Shown here: positions 7,957 to 16,900 of the stretch, piece after piece | Position numbering within the stretch: position 1 is the first letter of the stretch | Layout: the number at the start of each line of letters is the position of its first letter | Source of the DNA: Clostridiales bacterium | Lineage (GTDB): Bacteria > Bacillota > Clostridia > Lachnospirales > Lachnospiraceae | Length of the DNA: 64,000 nucleotides | Assembly: GCA_019420275.1 (NCBI GenBank) | Contig: JAHZHN010000004.1 | Span: forward strand, 1 to 64,000 | Reading direction: 5' to 3' | Program-made: the position numbers and the translations under genes | Notes under the pieces: model-generated | Seen by the model: the letters and a program-made list of their open reading frames with translations, nothing else | What the model was told of the DNA's origin: nothing | Databases searched by the model: none

Positions 7957-8577
7957 ATGAAGAAAATTGATTTATCTACATGGGAACGAAGTCTACACTA
8001 TCAAGTGTTTCGAGACAGTATACAACCACAGTATTGTGTCGGCTTTGACCTCGATATCACGAACTTTTTGTCAAAAATCAGGCTGAAAAGTTATTCGTTT
8101 ACTTTTTCTTTTGTATTTGCTGTTTCAAAGTGTGCAAATGAGATTAAGGAGTTTCGATACCGATTTGTAGATGGCGCTCCTGTTGAGTTCGAAAGAATTA
8201 ACACAGCATTTACTTATCTAAATAAGGAAACAGAGTTATTCAAAGTTGTAAATGTGGAAATGCAAGATACGCTGGAAGAATATGTGACGGTGGCAGTTCA
8301 AACTGAAAAAGAGCAAAAAGAGTATTTTACTGCTCCATTGGAAAATGATGTATTTCAGTTTTCTGCTTTTCCGTGGGTGAGTTTTACTCATATTTCACAC
8401 ACAGTTTCGGGGAAAAAAGATAATGCAACGCCTCTGTTTGATTGGGGTAAATATTACGAAAAGGACGGTAAAACTTTTCTGCCATTTTCTGTACAGGTAC
8501 ATCACTCTTTTGTAGATGGCATACATATCGGGAAATTAGCAGAGAAATTGCAGCACTATTTAGATACTTATGAGTGA
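7957..8577 (+). CDS. Chloramphenicol acetyltransferase-like (type A CAT fold)
   Basis: 206 aa, close to the 210-220 of CatA trimers. HHSFVDGIHIG near residue 182 is the catalytic HHxxxDG motif, and PWVSFTHIS matches the PWVSFT segment with the Ser that supports the transition state. The N-terminal WERSLHYQVF matches the CAT start. CAT enzymes transfer acetyl from CoA to the 3-hydroxyl of chloramphenicol. Whether this divergent member gives resistance or acts on another substrate cannot be told. It sits on an integrative element with its own strong promoter, GntR upstream and a methyltransferase 18 nt downstream, like a small drug-modification cassette. Confidence 0.8.
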   Translation: MKKIDLSTWERSLHYQVFRDSIQPQYCVGFDLDITNFLSKIRLKSYSFTFSFVFAVSKCANEIKEFRYRFVDGAPVEFERINTAFTYLNKETELFKVVNVEMQDTLEEYVTVAVQTEKEQKEYFTAPLENDVFQFSAFPWVSFTHISHTVSGKKDNATPLFDWGKYYEKDGKTFLPFSVQVHHSFVDGIHIGKLAEKLQHYLDTYE

Positions 8578-8595
8578 TGTGTTGGGAGGATAGAT

Positions 8596-9267
8596 ATGAG
8601 TAATCGTAAGGCAGCTTTTTCGGCAGAAAGCTATGATAGAGATATTTTAAATACCATACCGTATTATGATGGAGTTTATAATCAAATAGCAGATGTGATT
8701 TCCATTGCCTTTTTAAATAAGGCAGTATCTTGGCTGGATGTAGGCTGTGGGACTGGTAAAATGGCAGAAGTGGCATTGGAACAATGCAATGTGGAAAAGA
8801 TGATCTGTACTGATCATTCATCTGCTATGCTAGAGGTAGCAAGACAAAAAATCAGTTCTTCCTATGTAGAGTTTTTAAAGCTTCCGATGGAAGGAATAGA
8901 TTACGATTCGCAATTTGATGTAATTTCTTCTATCTTGGTGAATCATTACTTGTCATACGAGGAAAGAATGATTGCTGTTAGAGATTGCTATAATGCCCTT
9001 GAGGAAGAAGGAATTTATATTACATTTGAAAATTTCGCACCTTGTGATGGGACAATGAAAAAGTTATATCTGAAGCGATGGGAGAAATATCAATATAGCA
9101 AAGGAAAAAGTATAGAAGAGTGTGAGGAACATTTGCGCAGATACGGTACAGAATATTTTCCAATAACAATACAAGACCAGATAAGGATTCTGAAAGCGTG
9201 TGGATTTAGGAGTATAGAGATTTTTTGGTGTTCCTATATGCAGGTTGGTATTTTAGCAAGGAAATAA
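8596..9267 (+). CDS. Class I SAM-dependent methyltransferase
   Basis: 223 aa. LDVGCGTGKMAEVA (about 43-56) is SAM motif I, MICTDHSSAML gives the acidic motif II, and DVISSILVNHYLS is the post-II/III strand. The C-terminal half is specific to the family (EECEEHLRRYGTEYFPITIQDQ), as in small-molecule methyltransferases of the UbiE/Methyltransf_25 type. It follows the CAT-like gene by 18 nt, with GGGAGG 10 nt before the ATG, so the two are co-transcribed. The substrate is unknown. Confidence 0.8.
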   Translation: MSNRKAAFSAESYDRDILNTIPYYDGVYNQIADVISIAFLNKAVSWLDVGCGTGKMAEVALEQCNVEKMICTDHSSAMLEVARQKISSSYVEFLKLPMEGIDYDSQFDVISSILVNHYLSYEERMIAVRDCYNALEEEGIYITFENFAPCDGTMKKLYLKRWEKYQYSKGKSIEECEEHLRRYGTEYFPITIQDQIRILKACGFRSIEIFWCSYMQVGILARK

Positions 9268-9305
9268 ATGTTCAAATGAATCGTATAGGTTGGTGAAAAG
9301 TAAAT

Positions 9306-9494
9306 ATGGAGAAAACAAAATGGATATATTGTCCTATTTGTGGCAGTAAAACACGTAATAAGGTACGTGAAGATACGGAATTAAAGAGATTTCCTCTTTA
9401 CTGTCCTAAATGTAAACAAGAAAATTTAATAAACGTAAAGTCATTTCAGATGACGGTCATTACAGAGCCAGACGCGAAGTCGCAGAGCCGATAA
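9306..9494 (+). CDS. Cysteine-rich KTR-domain protein
   Basis: 62 aa. WIYCPICGSKTRNKVREDT and LYCPKCKQENLINV form a two-CxxC zinc ribbon with the Lys-Thr-Arg signature of the Cys_rich_KTR family. These small proteins are regular passengers of Tn916-like conjugative elements, often next to resistance genes. The function is unknown; a nucleic-acid-binding role is likely. A terminator follows at once. The neighbouring sigma and HTH genes are also of Tn916 type. Confidence 0.85.
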   Translation: MEKTKWIYCPICGSKTRNKVREDTELKRFPLYCPKCKQENLINVKSFQMTVITEPDAKSQSR

Positions 9495-9537
9495 CAATGA
9501 GATTATGATAAGTCTCAAGTTATTGGCTCTTTTTATT
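9484..9537 (+). terminator. Terminator after KTR gene
   Basis: AGAGCCGATAAC pairs with GTTATTGGCTCT (one mismatch) with an inner TGAGATT/AAGTCTCA stem and a T5 tract. The following 9538-9794 holds no gene; it carries an AT-rich leader before the sigma gene. Confidence 0.8.
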
Positions 9538-9794
9538 TTGTTGTAAAAAAAACGTCGGTAATTCTTATAAGTCAATGCGCCCTTACATGTGGTTTTTTAC
9601 GTCACATAATACGAACAATCAGAAAAGCACAGGAACAATTTTTAGTTATTGTTTTTGTGTTTTTTTGTTGTGTAAATAATTTTTTGAAAAGTATAGAGGT
9701 GGTGCAACAAATCGAATCTCCGAGATGAGTGTTAGAGCGAAAAGAGGTAGGAATCTTCACGCTTTAACTATTTTCACGGGAAGGAGGTGAGATT

Positions 9795-10220
9795 ATGCAG
9801 CCTTCTTCATTTGAAAAAGCAATCTGCTTACAATTTGATTGCCTTATCCGTAAAGTTATTGATTGTACAGTAAAGAATTACAACAGAGAAATAGGCAGAC
9901 GTGCAAAACATGAACATCCTTTCTGTGAAGTGCCGGAAATAGAATACGCTTGTGTGGGAACCACGGACGAGTATTCTACAGAGTTTATGGTATTTCAAGT
10001 ATTGGGTTCAGAGGTTCGTGTCCATGATGAACGATTGGGTGAAGTGATTATGAAGTTAAGTGAGAAACAGAGAAATATTTTGTTGATGTTTTATTTCCTT
10101 GAAATGTCAGATATAGAAATCAGCGAAGTATTAAGGATTGCACGTTATACCGTTTACAGAAACAGAATGCGTTCATTGGATTTTATCAGAGACAGATACA
10201 GGAGGAATCAGAAAAAATGA
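9795..10220 (+). CDS. Sigma-70 region 4-like regulator (Tn916 Orf7 type)
   Basis: 141 aa, preceded by AAGGAGGTGA 5 nt before the ATG. The C-terminal half, KLSEKQRNILLMFYFLEMSDIEISEVLRIARYTVYRNRMRSLDFIR, is a sigma region 4 HTH. The N-terminal half lacks a region 2, as in Orf7 of Tn916, which promotes transcription of the transfer genes in that element. No transfer genes remain here, so the protein may have lost its target. The stop overlaps the next gene's start by 4 nt. Confidence 0.85.
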   Translation: MQPSSFEKAICLQFDCLIRKVIDCTVKNYNREIGRRAKHEHPFCEVPEIEYACVGTTDEYSTEFMVFQVLGSEVRVHDERLGEVIMKLSEKQRNILLMFYFLEMSDIEISEVLRIARYTVYRNRMRSLDFIRDRYRRNQKK

Positions 10221-10459
10221 AACAAGTAAAACAGTGTCCGTCATTTTCTGTGATCCGTTCAGCGTCAGATGGTGATGAGACAGCAATAGAAAAAATATTA
10301 AATCACTATAATGCGTACATGTACATATCAAAGGCTTGTCTACGTCCATTTTATGATGAATATGGAAATATGCAGCTTGTGGTGGACATGGAATTGAAAG
10401 GAAGAATCAGAACCGCTATTACTAAGGCGATTTTGAAGTTTGAAGTTGAAATAAAATAA
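10217..10459 (+). CDS. Helix-turn-helix conjugative-transposon protein (Tn916 Orf8 type)
   Basis: 80 aa. PSFSVIRSASDGDETAIEKILNHYNAYMYISK followed by MELKGRIRTAITKAILKFEV is the standard pattern of the HTH_16 family found beside Orf7-like sigma proteins. It starts within the last codons of the sigma gene (ATGA overlap), showing translational coupling. These proteins are thought to assist regulation of excision and transfer; here the downstream recombinase is broken. Confidence 0.85.
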   Translation: MKQVKQCPSFSVIRSASDGDETAIEKILNHYNAYMYISKACLRPFYDEYGNMQLVVDMELKGRIRTAITKAILKFEVEIK

Positions 10460-10475
10460 TTTTTCTGCGGAGTGT

Positions 10476-12258
10476 TTGTTACCTCATTTCCACTCCGTTA
10501 GATATGGAAGGTGGGATTTTATAGAAAAAGATTTAATGAGGTATAGTTTGCATCTTGTCATGTTAAAACAGCTCCTTGACAAACAACTGATTAAAGATAG
10601 GAAATATGCCCTAATCAAGGCAAGAAATGATTTGACGACAAGAGCAAGAGGCAAGACTATTGAGCGTATGCGTGTGGCTGCATATTGCAGAGTGAGCACG
10701 GACAGCGCAGACCAGTTAAACAGTTATAAATCACAGGTTACCTATTATACGGATTTAATCAAGAAGAAAAAGGAATGGGTGCTTGCAGATATTTACGCTG
10801 ATGAAGCAATTACTGGAACACAGGTAACAAAGCGTGAAGATTTTCAGCGTATGATAAATGATTGTATGAATGGCGATATTGACATGGTGATTACGAAGTC
10901 TCTCTCCCGATTTGCAAGGAATACATTGGATACATTGAAGTATGTCCGTATGCTGAAAGAAAAGAATATAGCGGTTTATTTTGAAGATGAGAAAATCAAT
11001 ACATTGACTATGGACGGTGAATTGCTCCTTGTCGTGCTTAGTTTGGTGGCTCAACAGGAGGTTGAAAATATCTCTGCTAATGTAAAAAAGGGATTAAAAA
11101 TGAAAATGCAGAGAGGTGAAATGGTCGGATTTCAAGGTTGTCTTGGCTATGATTATCACCCTCATACAAAGACAATTACTGTGAATGAGGAAGAAGCTGA
11201 AATTGTTCGTTATATATTGGCACAGTCTACGGTAATTGGAATTATCAAGAATGAAAAATACAAAGAAGATTTACTGCTTGGAAAGACATTTACCGTAGAT
11301 CCTATTTTCAAAAGAAGATTAGAGAATTTTGGTGAAGAAGATAAGTTTTATATTCACGATCATCATGAGCCGATTATCCGTGAAGAAGTGTTTGAAAAGG
11401 CACAGGAAATTCTTGCAAGAAGAAATATCAATCGTGGAAAAATCGGTGATGGGAATACGAAGAGGGAAAAGTATAGTAGAAAATATGCGTTTAGTTGTAT
11501 GTTGGAATGTGGATTTTGTGGTGGTACTCTGACAAGGCGTAATTGGCACAGTAGTTCACAGTATAGCAAGGTTATTTGGCAATGTGTAACCGCTACGAAA
11601 AAAGGAAAGAAGTCTGTAAAGACAGTAAAGGAATATCAGAAAAAGCGATTGAGGACGCATTTTTGGAAAGTTATCGTCTTTTATGTGCTGATAATAAGGA
11701 CGTGTTGGAAGAGTTCTTACAGCTGATAGATGATATTTTAAGCGACAGTACCATTAGCAAACAACTGGCAAAGACGAAAAAAAGATAGCAACTATTGAAA
11801 AGAAAAAGGGGAAACATGTAGATATGCGTTTGGAGGAAACGATTGACAAGGAAACTTATGAGAGCAGATATACAGAGTTAATGAGTCGACAGGAAGAATT
11901 GCTTGCAGAGAGGAAAAAGTTACAGGAGACTTCCGAGAATGAAAAAAATATAAAGAGACGTTTGAAAGAGTTTAAAAAGACATTGGAGCAGAATGAAGTT
12001 TTAGAAGAATTTGACCGCTATGTGTTTGAGAGTATTGTAGAAAAGGTAATTGTAGGGGGAATAGATGAAGGGGGAAACAAAGACCCTGCACAACTTACCT
12101 TCGTGTATAAAACAGGCTTGAAGAATAGTGTTGATGGTGATAAATTTAAACCACAGAGAAAAAATGCAAGGGGCGGGCATAGAACAGACAAATTGTGTTC
12201 AAATGCAAGTGACGCGGTTGAAAATATGTGTTCCGATTGTAGTGATGACACATGTTGA
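10476..12258 (+). pseudogene. Large serine recombinase, inactivated
   Basis: The start is intact: an N-terminal extension (MLKQLLDKQLI), then RVAAYCRVSTDSADQ with the nucleophilic Ser, SRFARNTLDTL, and the zinc ribbon CMLECGFCGG. Three lesions are visible. First, at about 11212-11226 the recombinase domain jumps from EAEIVRYI to AQSTVIGIIKNEKY, an in-frame loss of roughly 35-40 residues relative to relatives I remember. Second, one base is lost near 11611, so TATKKGKK changes frame to KDSKGISEKAIEDAF. Third, one A is missing from the A-run at 11777-11783, and the coiled-coil end (MRLEETIDKETYESRY to SDCSDDTC) is in the third frame. The gene ends inside attR, as is usual when an integrase lies beside its own att site. 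Confidence 0.9.
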
Positions 12259-12269
12259 GACTATTGTGC
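12250..12269 (+). repeat. Candidate attR
   Basis: ACATGTTGAGACTATTGTGC matches the rlmD copy at 4569-4588 except at two of the first 19 bases. It overlaps the recombinase stop codon (DDTC-stop) in one frame and encodes HVETIV of the rlmD tail in another. Confidence 0.75.
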
Positions 12270-12600
12270 ATTTGTCCCACAAATCACCAGACAGTGTTAT
12301 TAATGCGAAAGTGGAATTTGGAGAAGGCGATGATAAGATATCGTTGGATGCGATTGCAGAACGGGCAAAAAAATACCAACCGAAACCGAAAGTCACGTAT
12401 AAGATGATATAGGAATATGTGGAGAAGAAGTAAGGATTTAAAGTACATACTATTTATATAGCAGAAGTGAAGAGGTCAATGGGATTAACAATGTATGATG
12501 AGCCTAATGTAACAGAGCAATTGAAGCAGCCGAGAAAACATCCGCCGAAAAAAAGGTAGAAGCGATAACGGATGCGCTTAAGTATTTTGAGGTAATCTAA
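12250..12600 (+). pseudogene. Displaced and decayed 3' end of rlmD
   Basis: In the frame of THVETIVHLSHK the sequence continues for over 100 codons as an RlmD-type tail: VEFGEGDDKISLDAIAERA, YQPKPKVTYKMI, then stop TAG (12410), EYVEKK, stop TAA (12431), GFKVHTIYIAEVKRSMGL, MYDEPNVTEQLKQPRKHPP, then a frameshift in the A-run at 12548-12554 and the end VEAITDALKYFEVI. I recall very similar tails on RlmD of many gut clostridia. Two stops and a shift show it lost selection once the element capped rlmD with a new end. Its final TAA overlaps the next ATG (TAATG). Confidence 0.8.
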
Positions 12601-12893
12601 TGGATGAAAATATTTACAAGATTGCAGAGCAGATAGTCCAATTATATCAGAAAGCCTATGAGGTTTATTTGCTGCTAGTTGAAGATGTGTGCAGCAGAAC
12701 TGTGTCGGAAGATGAATTATCATATTTGTTAGATTATTTACTGGATTTTGCGTGTGATGAAAAAATGTTGGGATTGTATAAAAGGGTATGTAAAAAGTAT
12801 TTGGATGGATATCCCGGTTGTATTAGGGATTATATTGAAGCATATCGGGAAATTTGGGAAGATGAAGATAGTTACTCAGTAGATTTTTCTTAA
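12600..12893 (+). CDS. Small acidic helical protein of unknown function
   Basis: 97 aa, rich in Glu, Asp and Tyr, predicted mostly helical: IAEQIVQLYQKAYEVYLLLVEDVC, ELSYLLDYLLDFACDEKML, IRDYIEAYREIWEDEDS. No signal peptide or catalytic motif. The ATG overlaps the last stop of the displaced rlmD tail (TAATG), so in the ancestral locus it was translationally coupled to rlmD; now it needs another route of initiation, and only a weak ribosome site is visible. Similar small proteins occur after rlmD in related genomes, from memory. Confidence 0.55.
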   Translation: MDENIYKIAEQIVQLYQKAYEVYLLLVEDVCSRTVSEDELSYLLDYLLDFACDEKMLGLYKRVCKKYLDGYPGCIRDYIEAYREIWEDEDSYSVDFS

Positions 12894-12946
12894 AGGGAAA
12901 AGGATACGGTGTTTCAGAATGTTATGGTTTGCTTATGGGAGGTACA

Positions 12947-13788
12947 ATGGGGAAAACAATTAAAGATACAATTCATGTGGCTGGAATTGATATTGGAATT
13001 TATACGCAGGATTTTGAAAATGAATTTATCTCCTTGACGGATATTGCATGATATAGGAGCGATGATCCGACAGCAGTTATTCAAAACTGGATGAAAAATC
13101 GGGATGTGATAGGATTTTTAGGACTCTGGGAAAGGCTGCATAATCCAGATTTTAACCCCCTCGAATTCGAGGGGGTTAGAAAACAGGCTGGCGCGAATGC
13201 TTTTACAATGTCACCTAAAAAATGGATTGAAGCGACAGATGCCATTGGTATTGTTTCAAAAGCAGGACGCTATGGATGATCATATGTCTATAGCGATATT
13301 GCCATGTCTTTGGTAACATAGATTTCTCCAGAGTTCCAGTTGTATATTATGAAAGACTATAGGCGTTTAAAGACAGATGAAAACAGTCGGTTGTCTTTGA
13401 ATTGGAATTTAAATAGAGAAATTTCTAAGTTGAATTACAGGATACATACAGATGCAATAAAAGAAAATCTGATTCCACCAGAACTGACACCTACATAGGT
13501 GGCGATCTATGCGAATGAAGCGGATATGTTGAATGTTGTTTTGTTGGAAAGACTGCGAAGCAATGGAAAGATGAAAATCCGACTGTTAAAGGGAATATGC
13601 GGGACGTAGCAACATTGAATCAGTTACTGGTACTGGCAAATTTAGAAAGCTATAATGCCGTTTTAATAAATCAGTGTAAGAATCAGAAAGAGAGGATGAA
13701 ATTGCTTCGACAATTGGCGGTACAGCAGCTACAGACATTGGAAAATGTGAGTTTAAATAATTTGCCTAAAATAGAAAAAGAAAAATAG
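12947..13788 (+). pseudogene. KilA-N domain protein, degraded
   Basis: It opens with MGKTIKDTIHVAGIDIGIYTQ behind GGGAGG (6 nt gap). Coding sense continues through stops at 13049 (TGA), 13277 (TGA), about 13316-13321 and 13496 (TAG). A one-base loss near 13550 then changes frame to GKTAKQWKDENP and KGNMRDVATLNQLLVLANLES, ending at 13788. FISLTDIA, NWMKNRDVIGFLGLWERLHNP, WIEATDAIGI and GRYG are KilA-N (phage DNA-binding) hallmarks, and the C-terminal part is the usual helical region. Such genes are typical phage or phage-satellite cargo, so this points to an old phage-derived or defence-island context. Confidence 0.8.
13153..13178. repeat. Perfect 26-bp palindrome inside the KilA-N pseudogene
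   Basis: TAACCCCCTCGAA followed by its exact reverse complement, centred on an EcoRI-type GAATTC. It is read in frame as NPLEFEGV within KilA-N coding sequence. There is no T-tract after it, so it is not a normal terminator. Confidence 0.9.
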
Positions 13789-13908
13789 AAGTAAATAGAT
13801 AAAGGAAAAAATAATAGAAACTACTTTTTTGATTTTCTTATGAGTATGTGTACATGATTTATAGAGTGGTGGCATAGTTTTTGCCGTCGATTAAGGAGTG
13901 ATTTAAAT

Positions 13909-16900
13909 ATGATTGAACTATTACTAGATGCTATTGCATCCCTTGGTTCTACCCAGGTGCAGAATGTTCTGACTTCAGTTGGAGAGAGTGCGGTAAAAAA
14001 ATTTAGAGAATCACAGGCATGGAAGAAATTAATTGTTGGTACAGGGGAATTCTTTATTAAAAATGAACAGGAAGAGAATTCGTTTTTCGAGGATTTAGAA
14101 CTTGTATTGTCGAGAGAAAATTTAACTCAGATAGCGAAGGAATTAAAATCTGACGAAGGATATGAATTGAAACATAGACTGTATAATTCTCTTATGAAAT
14201 TGATGAACAAGTATGAAATTCCTTATGAAGTTGCTGAAACTTACACAATAAAAATAATTTATGCAGTGCTTGAACAGCTAAAAACAATCGCTCCTGATAA
14301 ATATGAACATTATTTCCTACAGGAATGGAAAGAAGAGCAGGAAAGTAGTTTTCTGGAATTACAAAATCGAATCGATAAGATGTCAAATGAGCTTGCAATT
14401 TACAATCGTGAGCAAGTAGCAATAGCATCTTCTGGACAAATGGATATCGAGCTTAGAAGAAAAACTCAGAATCCATCTATTGGAATAGAATTTTTTATAG
14501 TTGATGATAAGCATTTTCAAGATGAATTTGAAGATCAGAGATATGAAGAATTAGTATTTGTGAGGGGACGTAGCAGAGAAGAGACTATTTACTGTGTACT
14601 TAATGAATTGTGGAGACTTAATGACAAACGTCCTATTTACATTGTTAAAAATATAGAGTCATGGAATAAACTTCATGTATTGGAAAATGAAGGGAATGTG
14701 TACATTCCTTGGTTCTATGCGGAAGAAATTGTAGCGATTGAGAATAACACTAATATTTTTGTGATAGATGAGAATACTCCAGTATTTAACAAGAAAGTTT
14801 TAGAGTTACGCCTAAGAACGCGGGACACGTTATCAAGATGCTTAAAAGAAGCGGGAATGGAGTATGATAAAGCCTATGCTCTTTTAGCAGATACGCATGG
14901 CCTATATGCACAGATGAAAAAACAACTGTTTAGAGGGGAATATTTAAAAGTACCTTCTTGGATGGAGCGTGTTAGTGATAGAGCTAAAAAGACATGTCTC
15001 CTCATTGGAAGTTGGGAAGAAATCGAAGGTGATAAGTTAATCATTGAATCTTTGTATGGTGATTCATATGATAGATTCTTAGAAGAGGTTCTTCCATATG
15101 CGAAAGGAGAAGATCCTCTCCTGTACATGATAAAGCGTAATGGATCTATTTCATACTATTTGGCAAGCGCGGAAAATATATGGAGTTATCTTAATGTTCT
15201 GACTAACGAAAAGATTTGGCAATCATTTGTCACGGCTGCATATGAAGTGATTAGTGAATCAGAGAATCTTTTTACTTATGATAGCCGTGAAAGATTGATA
15301 GCACAGTTTAAAGACGAAAAGTTATTCTGGTCTGAAACAATGCGAAAAGGTATGTTGAAAACATTGCTCATTAAAGGCGCATATCAGAATGATGAAGAAA
15401 CGCAATTAACTTTAAACAGATTGGTCTCGGAAGTATTAGATTGTGTAAAAACTGAAAAACAGTGGATTTACATATCTAAATTCTGGAGAGAACTCTGTGA
15501 AATATCTCCAGAAGCCACATTGGAAAGGCTTGAAAACGAGTTGAATGAAGATACAGGACTTCTATGCCTGTTTCAAAATCAATCAAGTGATTTCCTTTTC
15601 GGAAGAAATGCGTATATTGATATTCTATGGGGAATTGAACAGTTTCTTTGTCAAAGAGAGTATTTTTGGCCGGCGTTTAGATGGCTTTTGAAATTAGACG
15701 CCTGCCATTTTGAATATAAATCAAATTCTCCTAAGGATATTTTCTCAAAAATATTTTGTACATGGATGAATTTTTCTTCTCTTCGGACTGCGAAGGAAAA
15801 ATTAGCAGCGGCCGAAATTGCTTTTGACATTGATTATAATAATACATGGGAATACTTGTATTCGGCAATTAATAATAGTGGAAGAAGTATGTTTGGTGAG
15901 CTATCATCACCAAAATATCGGGAGTATGAAAAAGCACAGGCAACTACTATAGCTGAAATGAGAAAGGCACATTTGGGCTATTTTGAGCTTCTTATAAAGC
16001 ACATGGATTTTTTGGTAGATCGTTGGAAGAAAATGATTGATTTAACAGACGAATTGCCTCCAAAATTAAGAAAGAATGCTTTTGAACAACTTTTGTATGA
16101 ACTTAGTCAAATGTCTGATGAAGAAGTAATGCGGATTAAAAATGAGATTAGACACCTCATCTATAAACATAGATATTTCTCGTCTTCAGATTGGTCAATG
16201 CCAGAAGAAAAAATTGCTGAATACGAAAAACTTCTTGATAAAATTAATATTAAAACTCCGGAATATGAATATAGCTATTTATTCGTAAACAATCATGATT
16301 ATCCACTTCTTCATCCTGTTCCTTATAAACAAAAAGGGGAAAGCGATGATAACGAATCAGCCACACAAGAGCTGATTCGAGATAAATTAGTAGAATTCCA
16401 ATCATATGGCTATGATTTAACTGTATTGGCAAAGGTTTGCGCCCAAGAATCGTTTTCTACTTTGGGAAATTATCTAGCTCAATATTGGAATGATGGTAAA
16501 TGGGATTTTGCAACGTTTAAAAAACTGTTAGCAGTTCAAGTCTCAGGCGCAATTGCAATTAACTATTTAAGAAGCATAGGAAGTAATGAGGCTATACCAT
16601 GTGACACAATTATTGAGGATTTATCAAATCATGGTTGTTCGGCGGAAATTTTAGCGGAAGTATATAAGATAGAAGCGCATAGAACCAAAGAAATTCCGCT
16701 TGTTACATTCGCCTCTGAACCGATAAAAAAAGAGTTTTGGAAAAACTGCTTTTATTGTGATGACCACAATAAGTTTTGGGCATTAGCAGAATGTAAAAAG
16801 TATGCTACTCTTGCTGTATATCTGGATCAAGTTCATTTAATTCACTATCGAAATCCTTTGTCAGCGGAACAGATCTTTGAGTGCTTTGAAGATATTGAGA

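Larger units (their letters stand above)
4569..12269. mobile_element. Decayed serine-recombinase integrative element in rlmD
   Basis: Bounded by near-identical 20-bp sequences in the 3' end of rlmD (4569-4588) and at the end of the recombinase gene (12250-12269). The right-hand copy reads straight into a displaced rlmD tail. The base composition is clearly more AT-rich than rlmD or the region beyond 19.3 kb. Contents, left to right: a truncated small frame, an unrecognised 286-aa protein, a DUF4365 pseudogene, RNA-like hairpins, GntR, a CAT-like enzyme, a methyltransferase, a KTR protein, Tn916-type sigma and HTH proteins, and a broken large serine recombinase. No relaxase, coupling protein or T4SS gene is present, so it is either a mobilisable cassette or a shrunken conjugative element. 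With its recombinase destroyed it should be fixed in place. Confidence 0.8.

Noticed and set aside
12128..12412. 94-codon frame as a separate gene
   Set aside because: Its first half overlaps the recombinase end in another frame; only the part from 12250 has meaning, as the rlmD tail.
13153..13178. Palindrome as a terminator
   Set aside because: No T-run on either side and it is in frame within KilA-N coding sequence.
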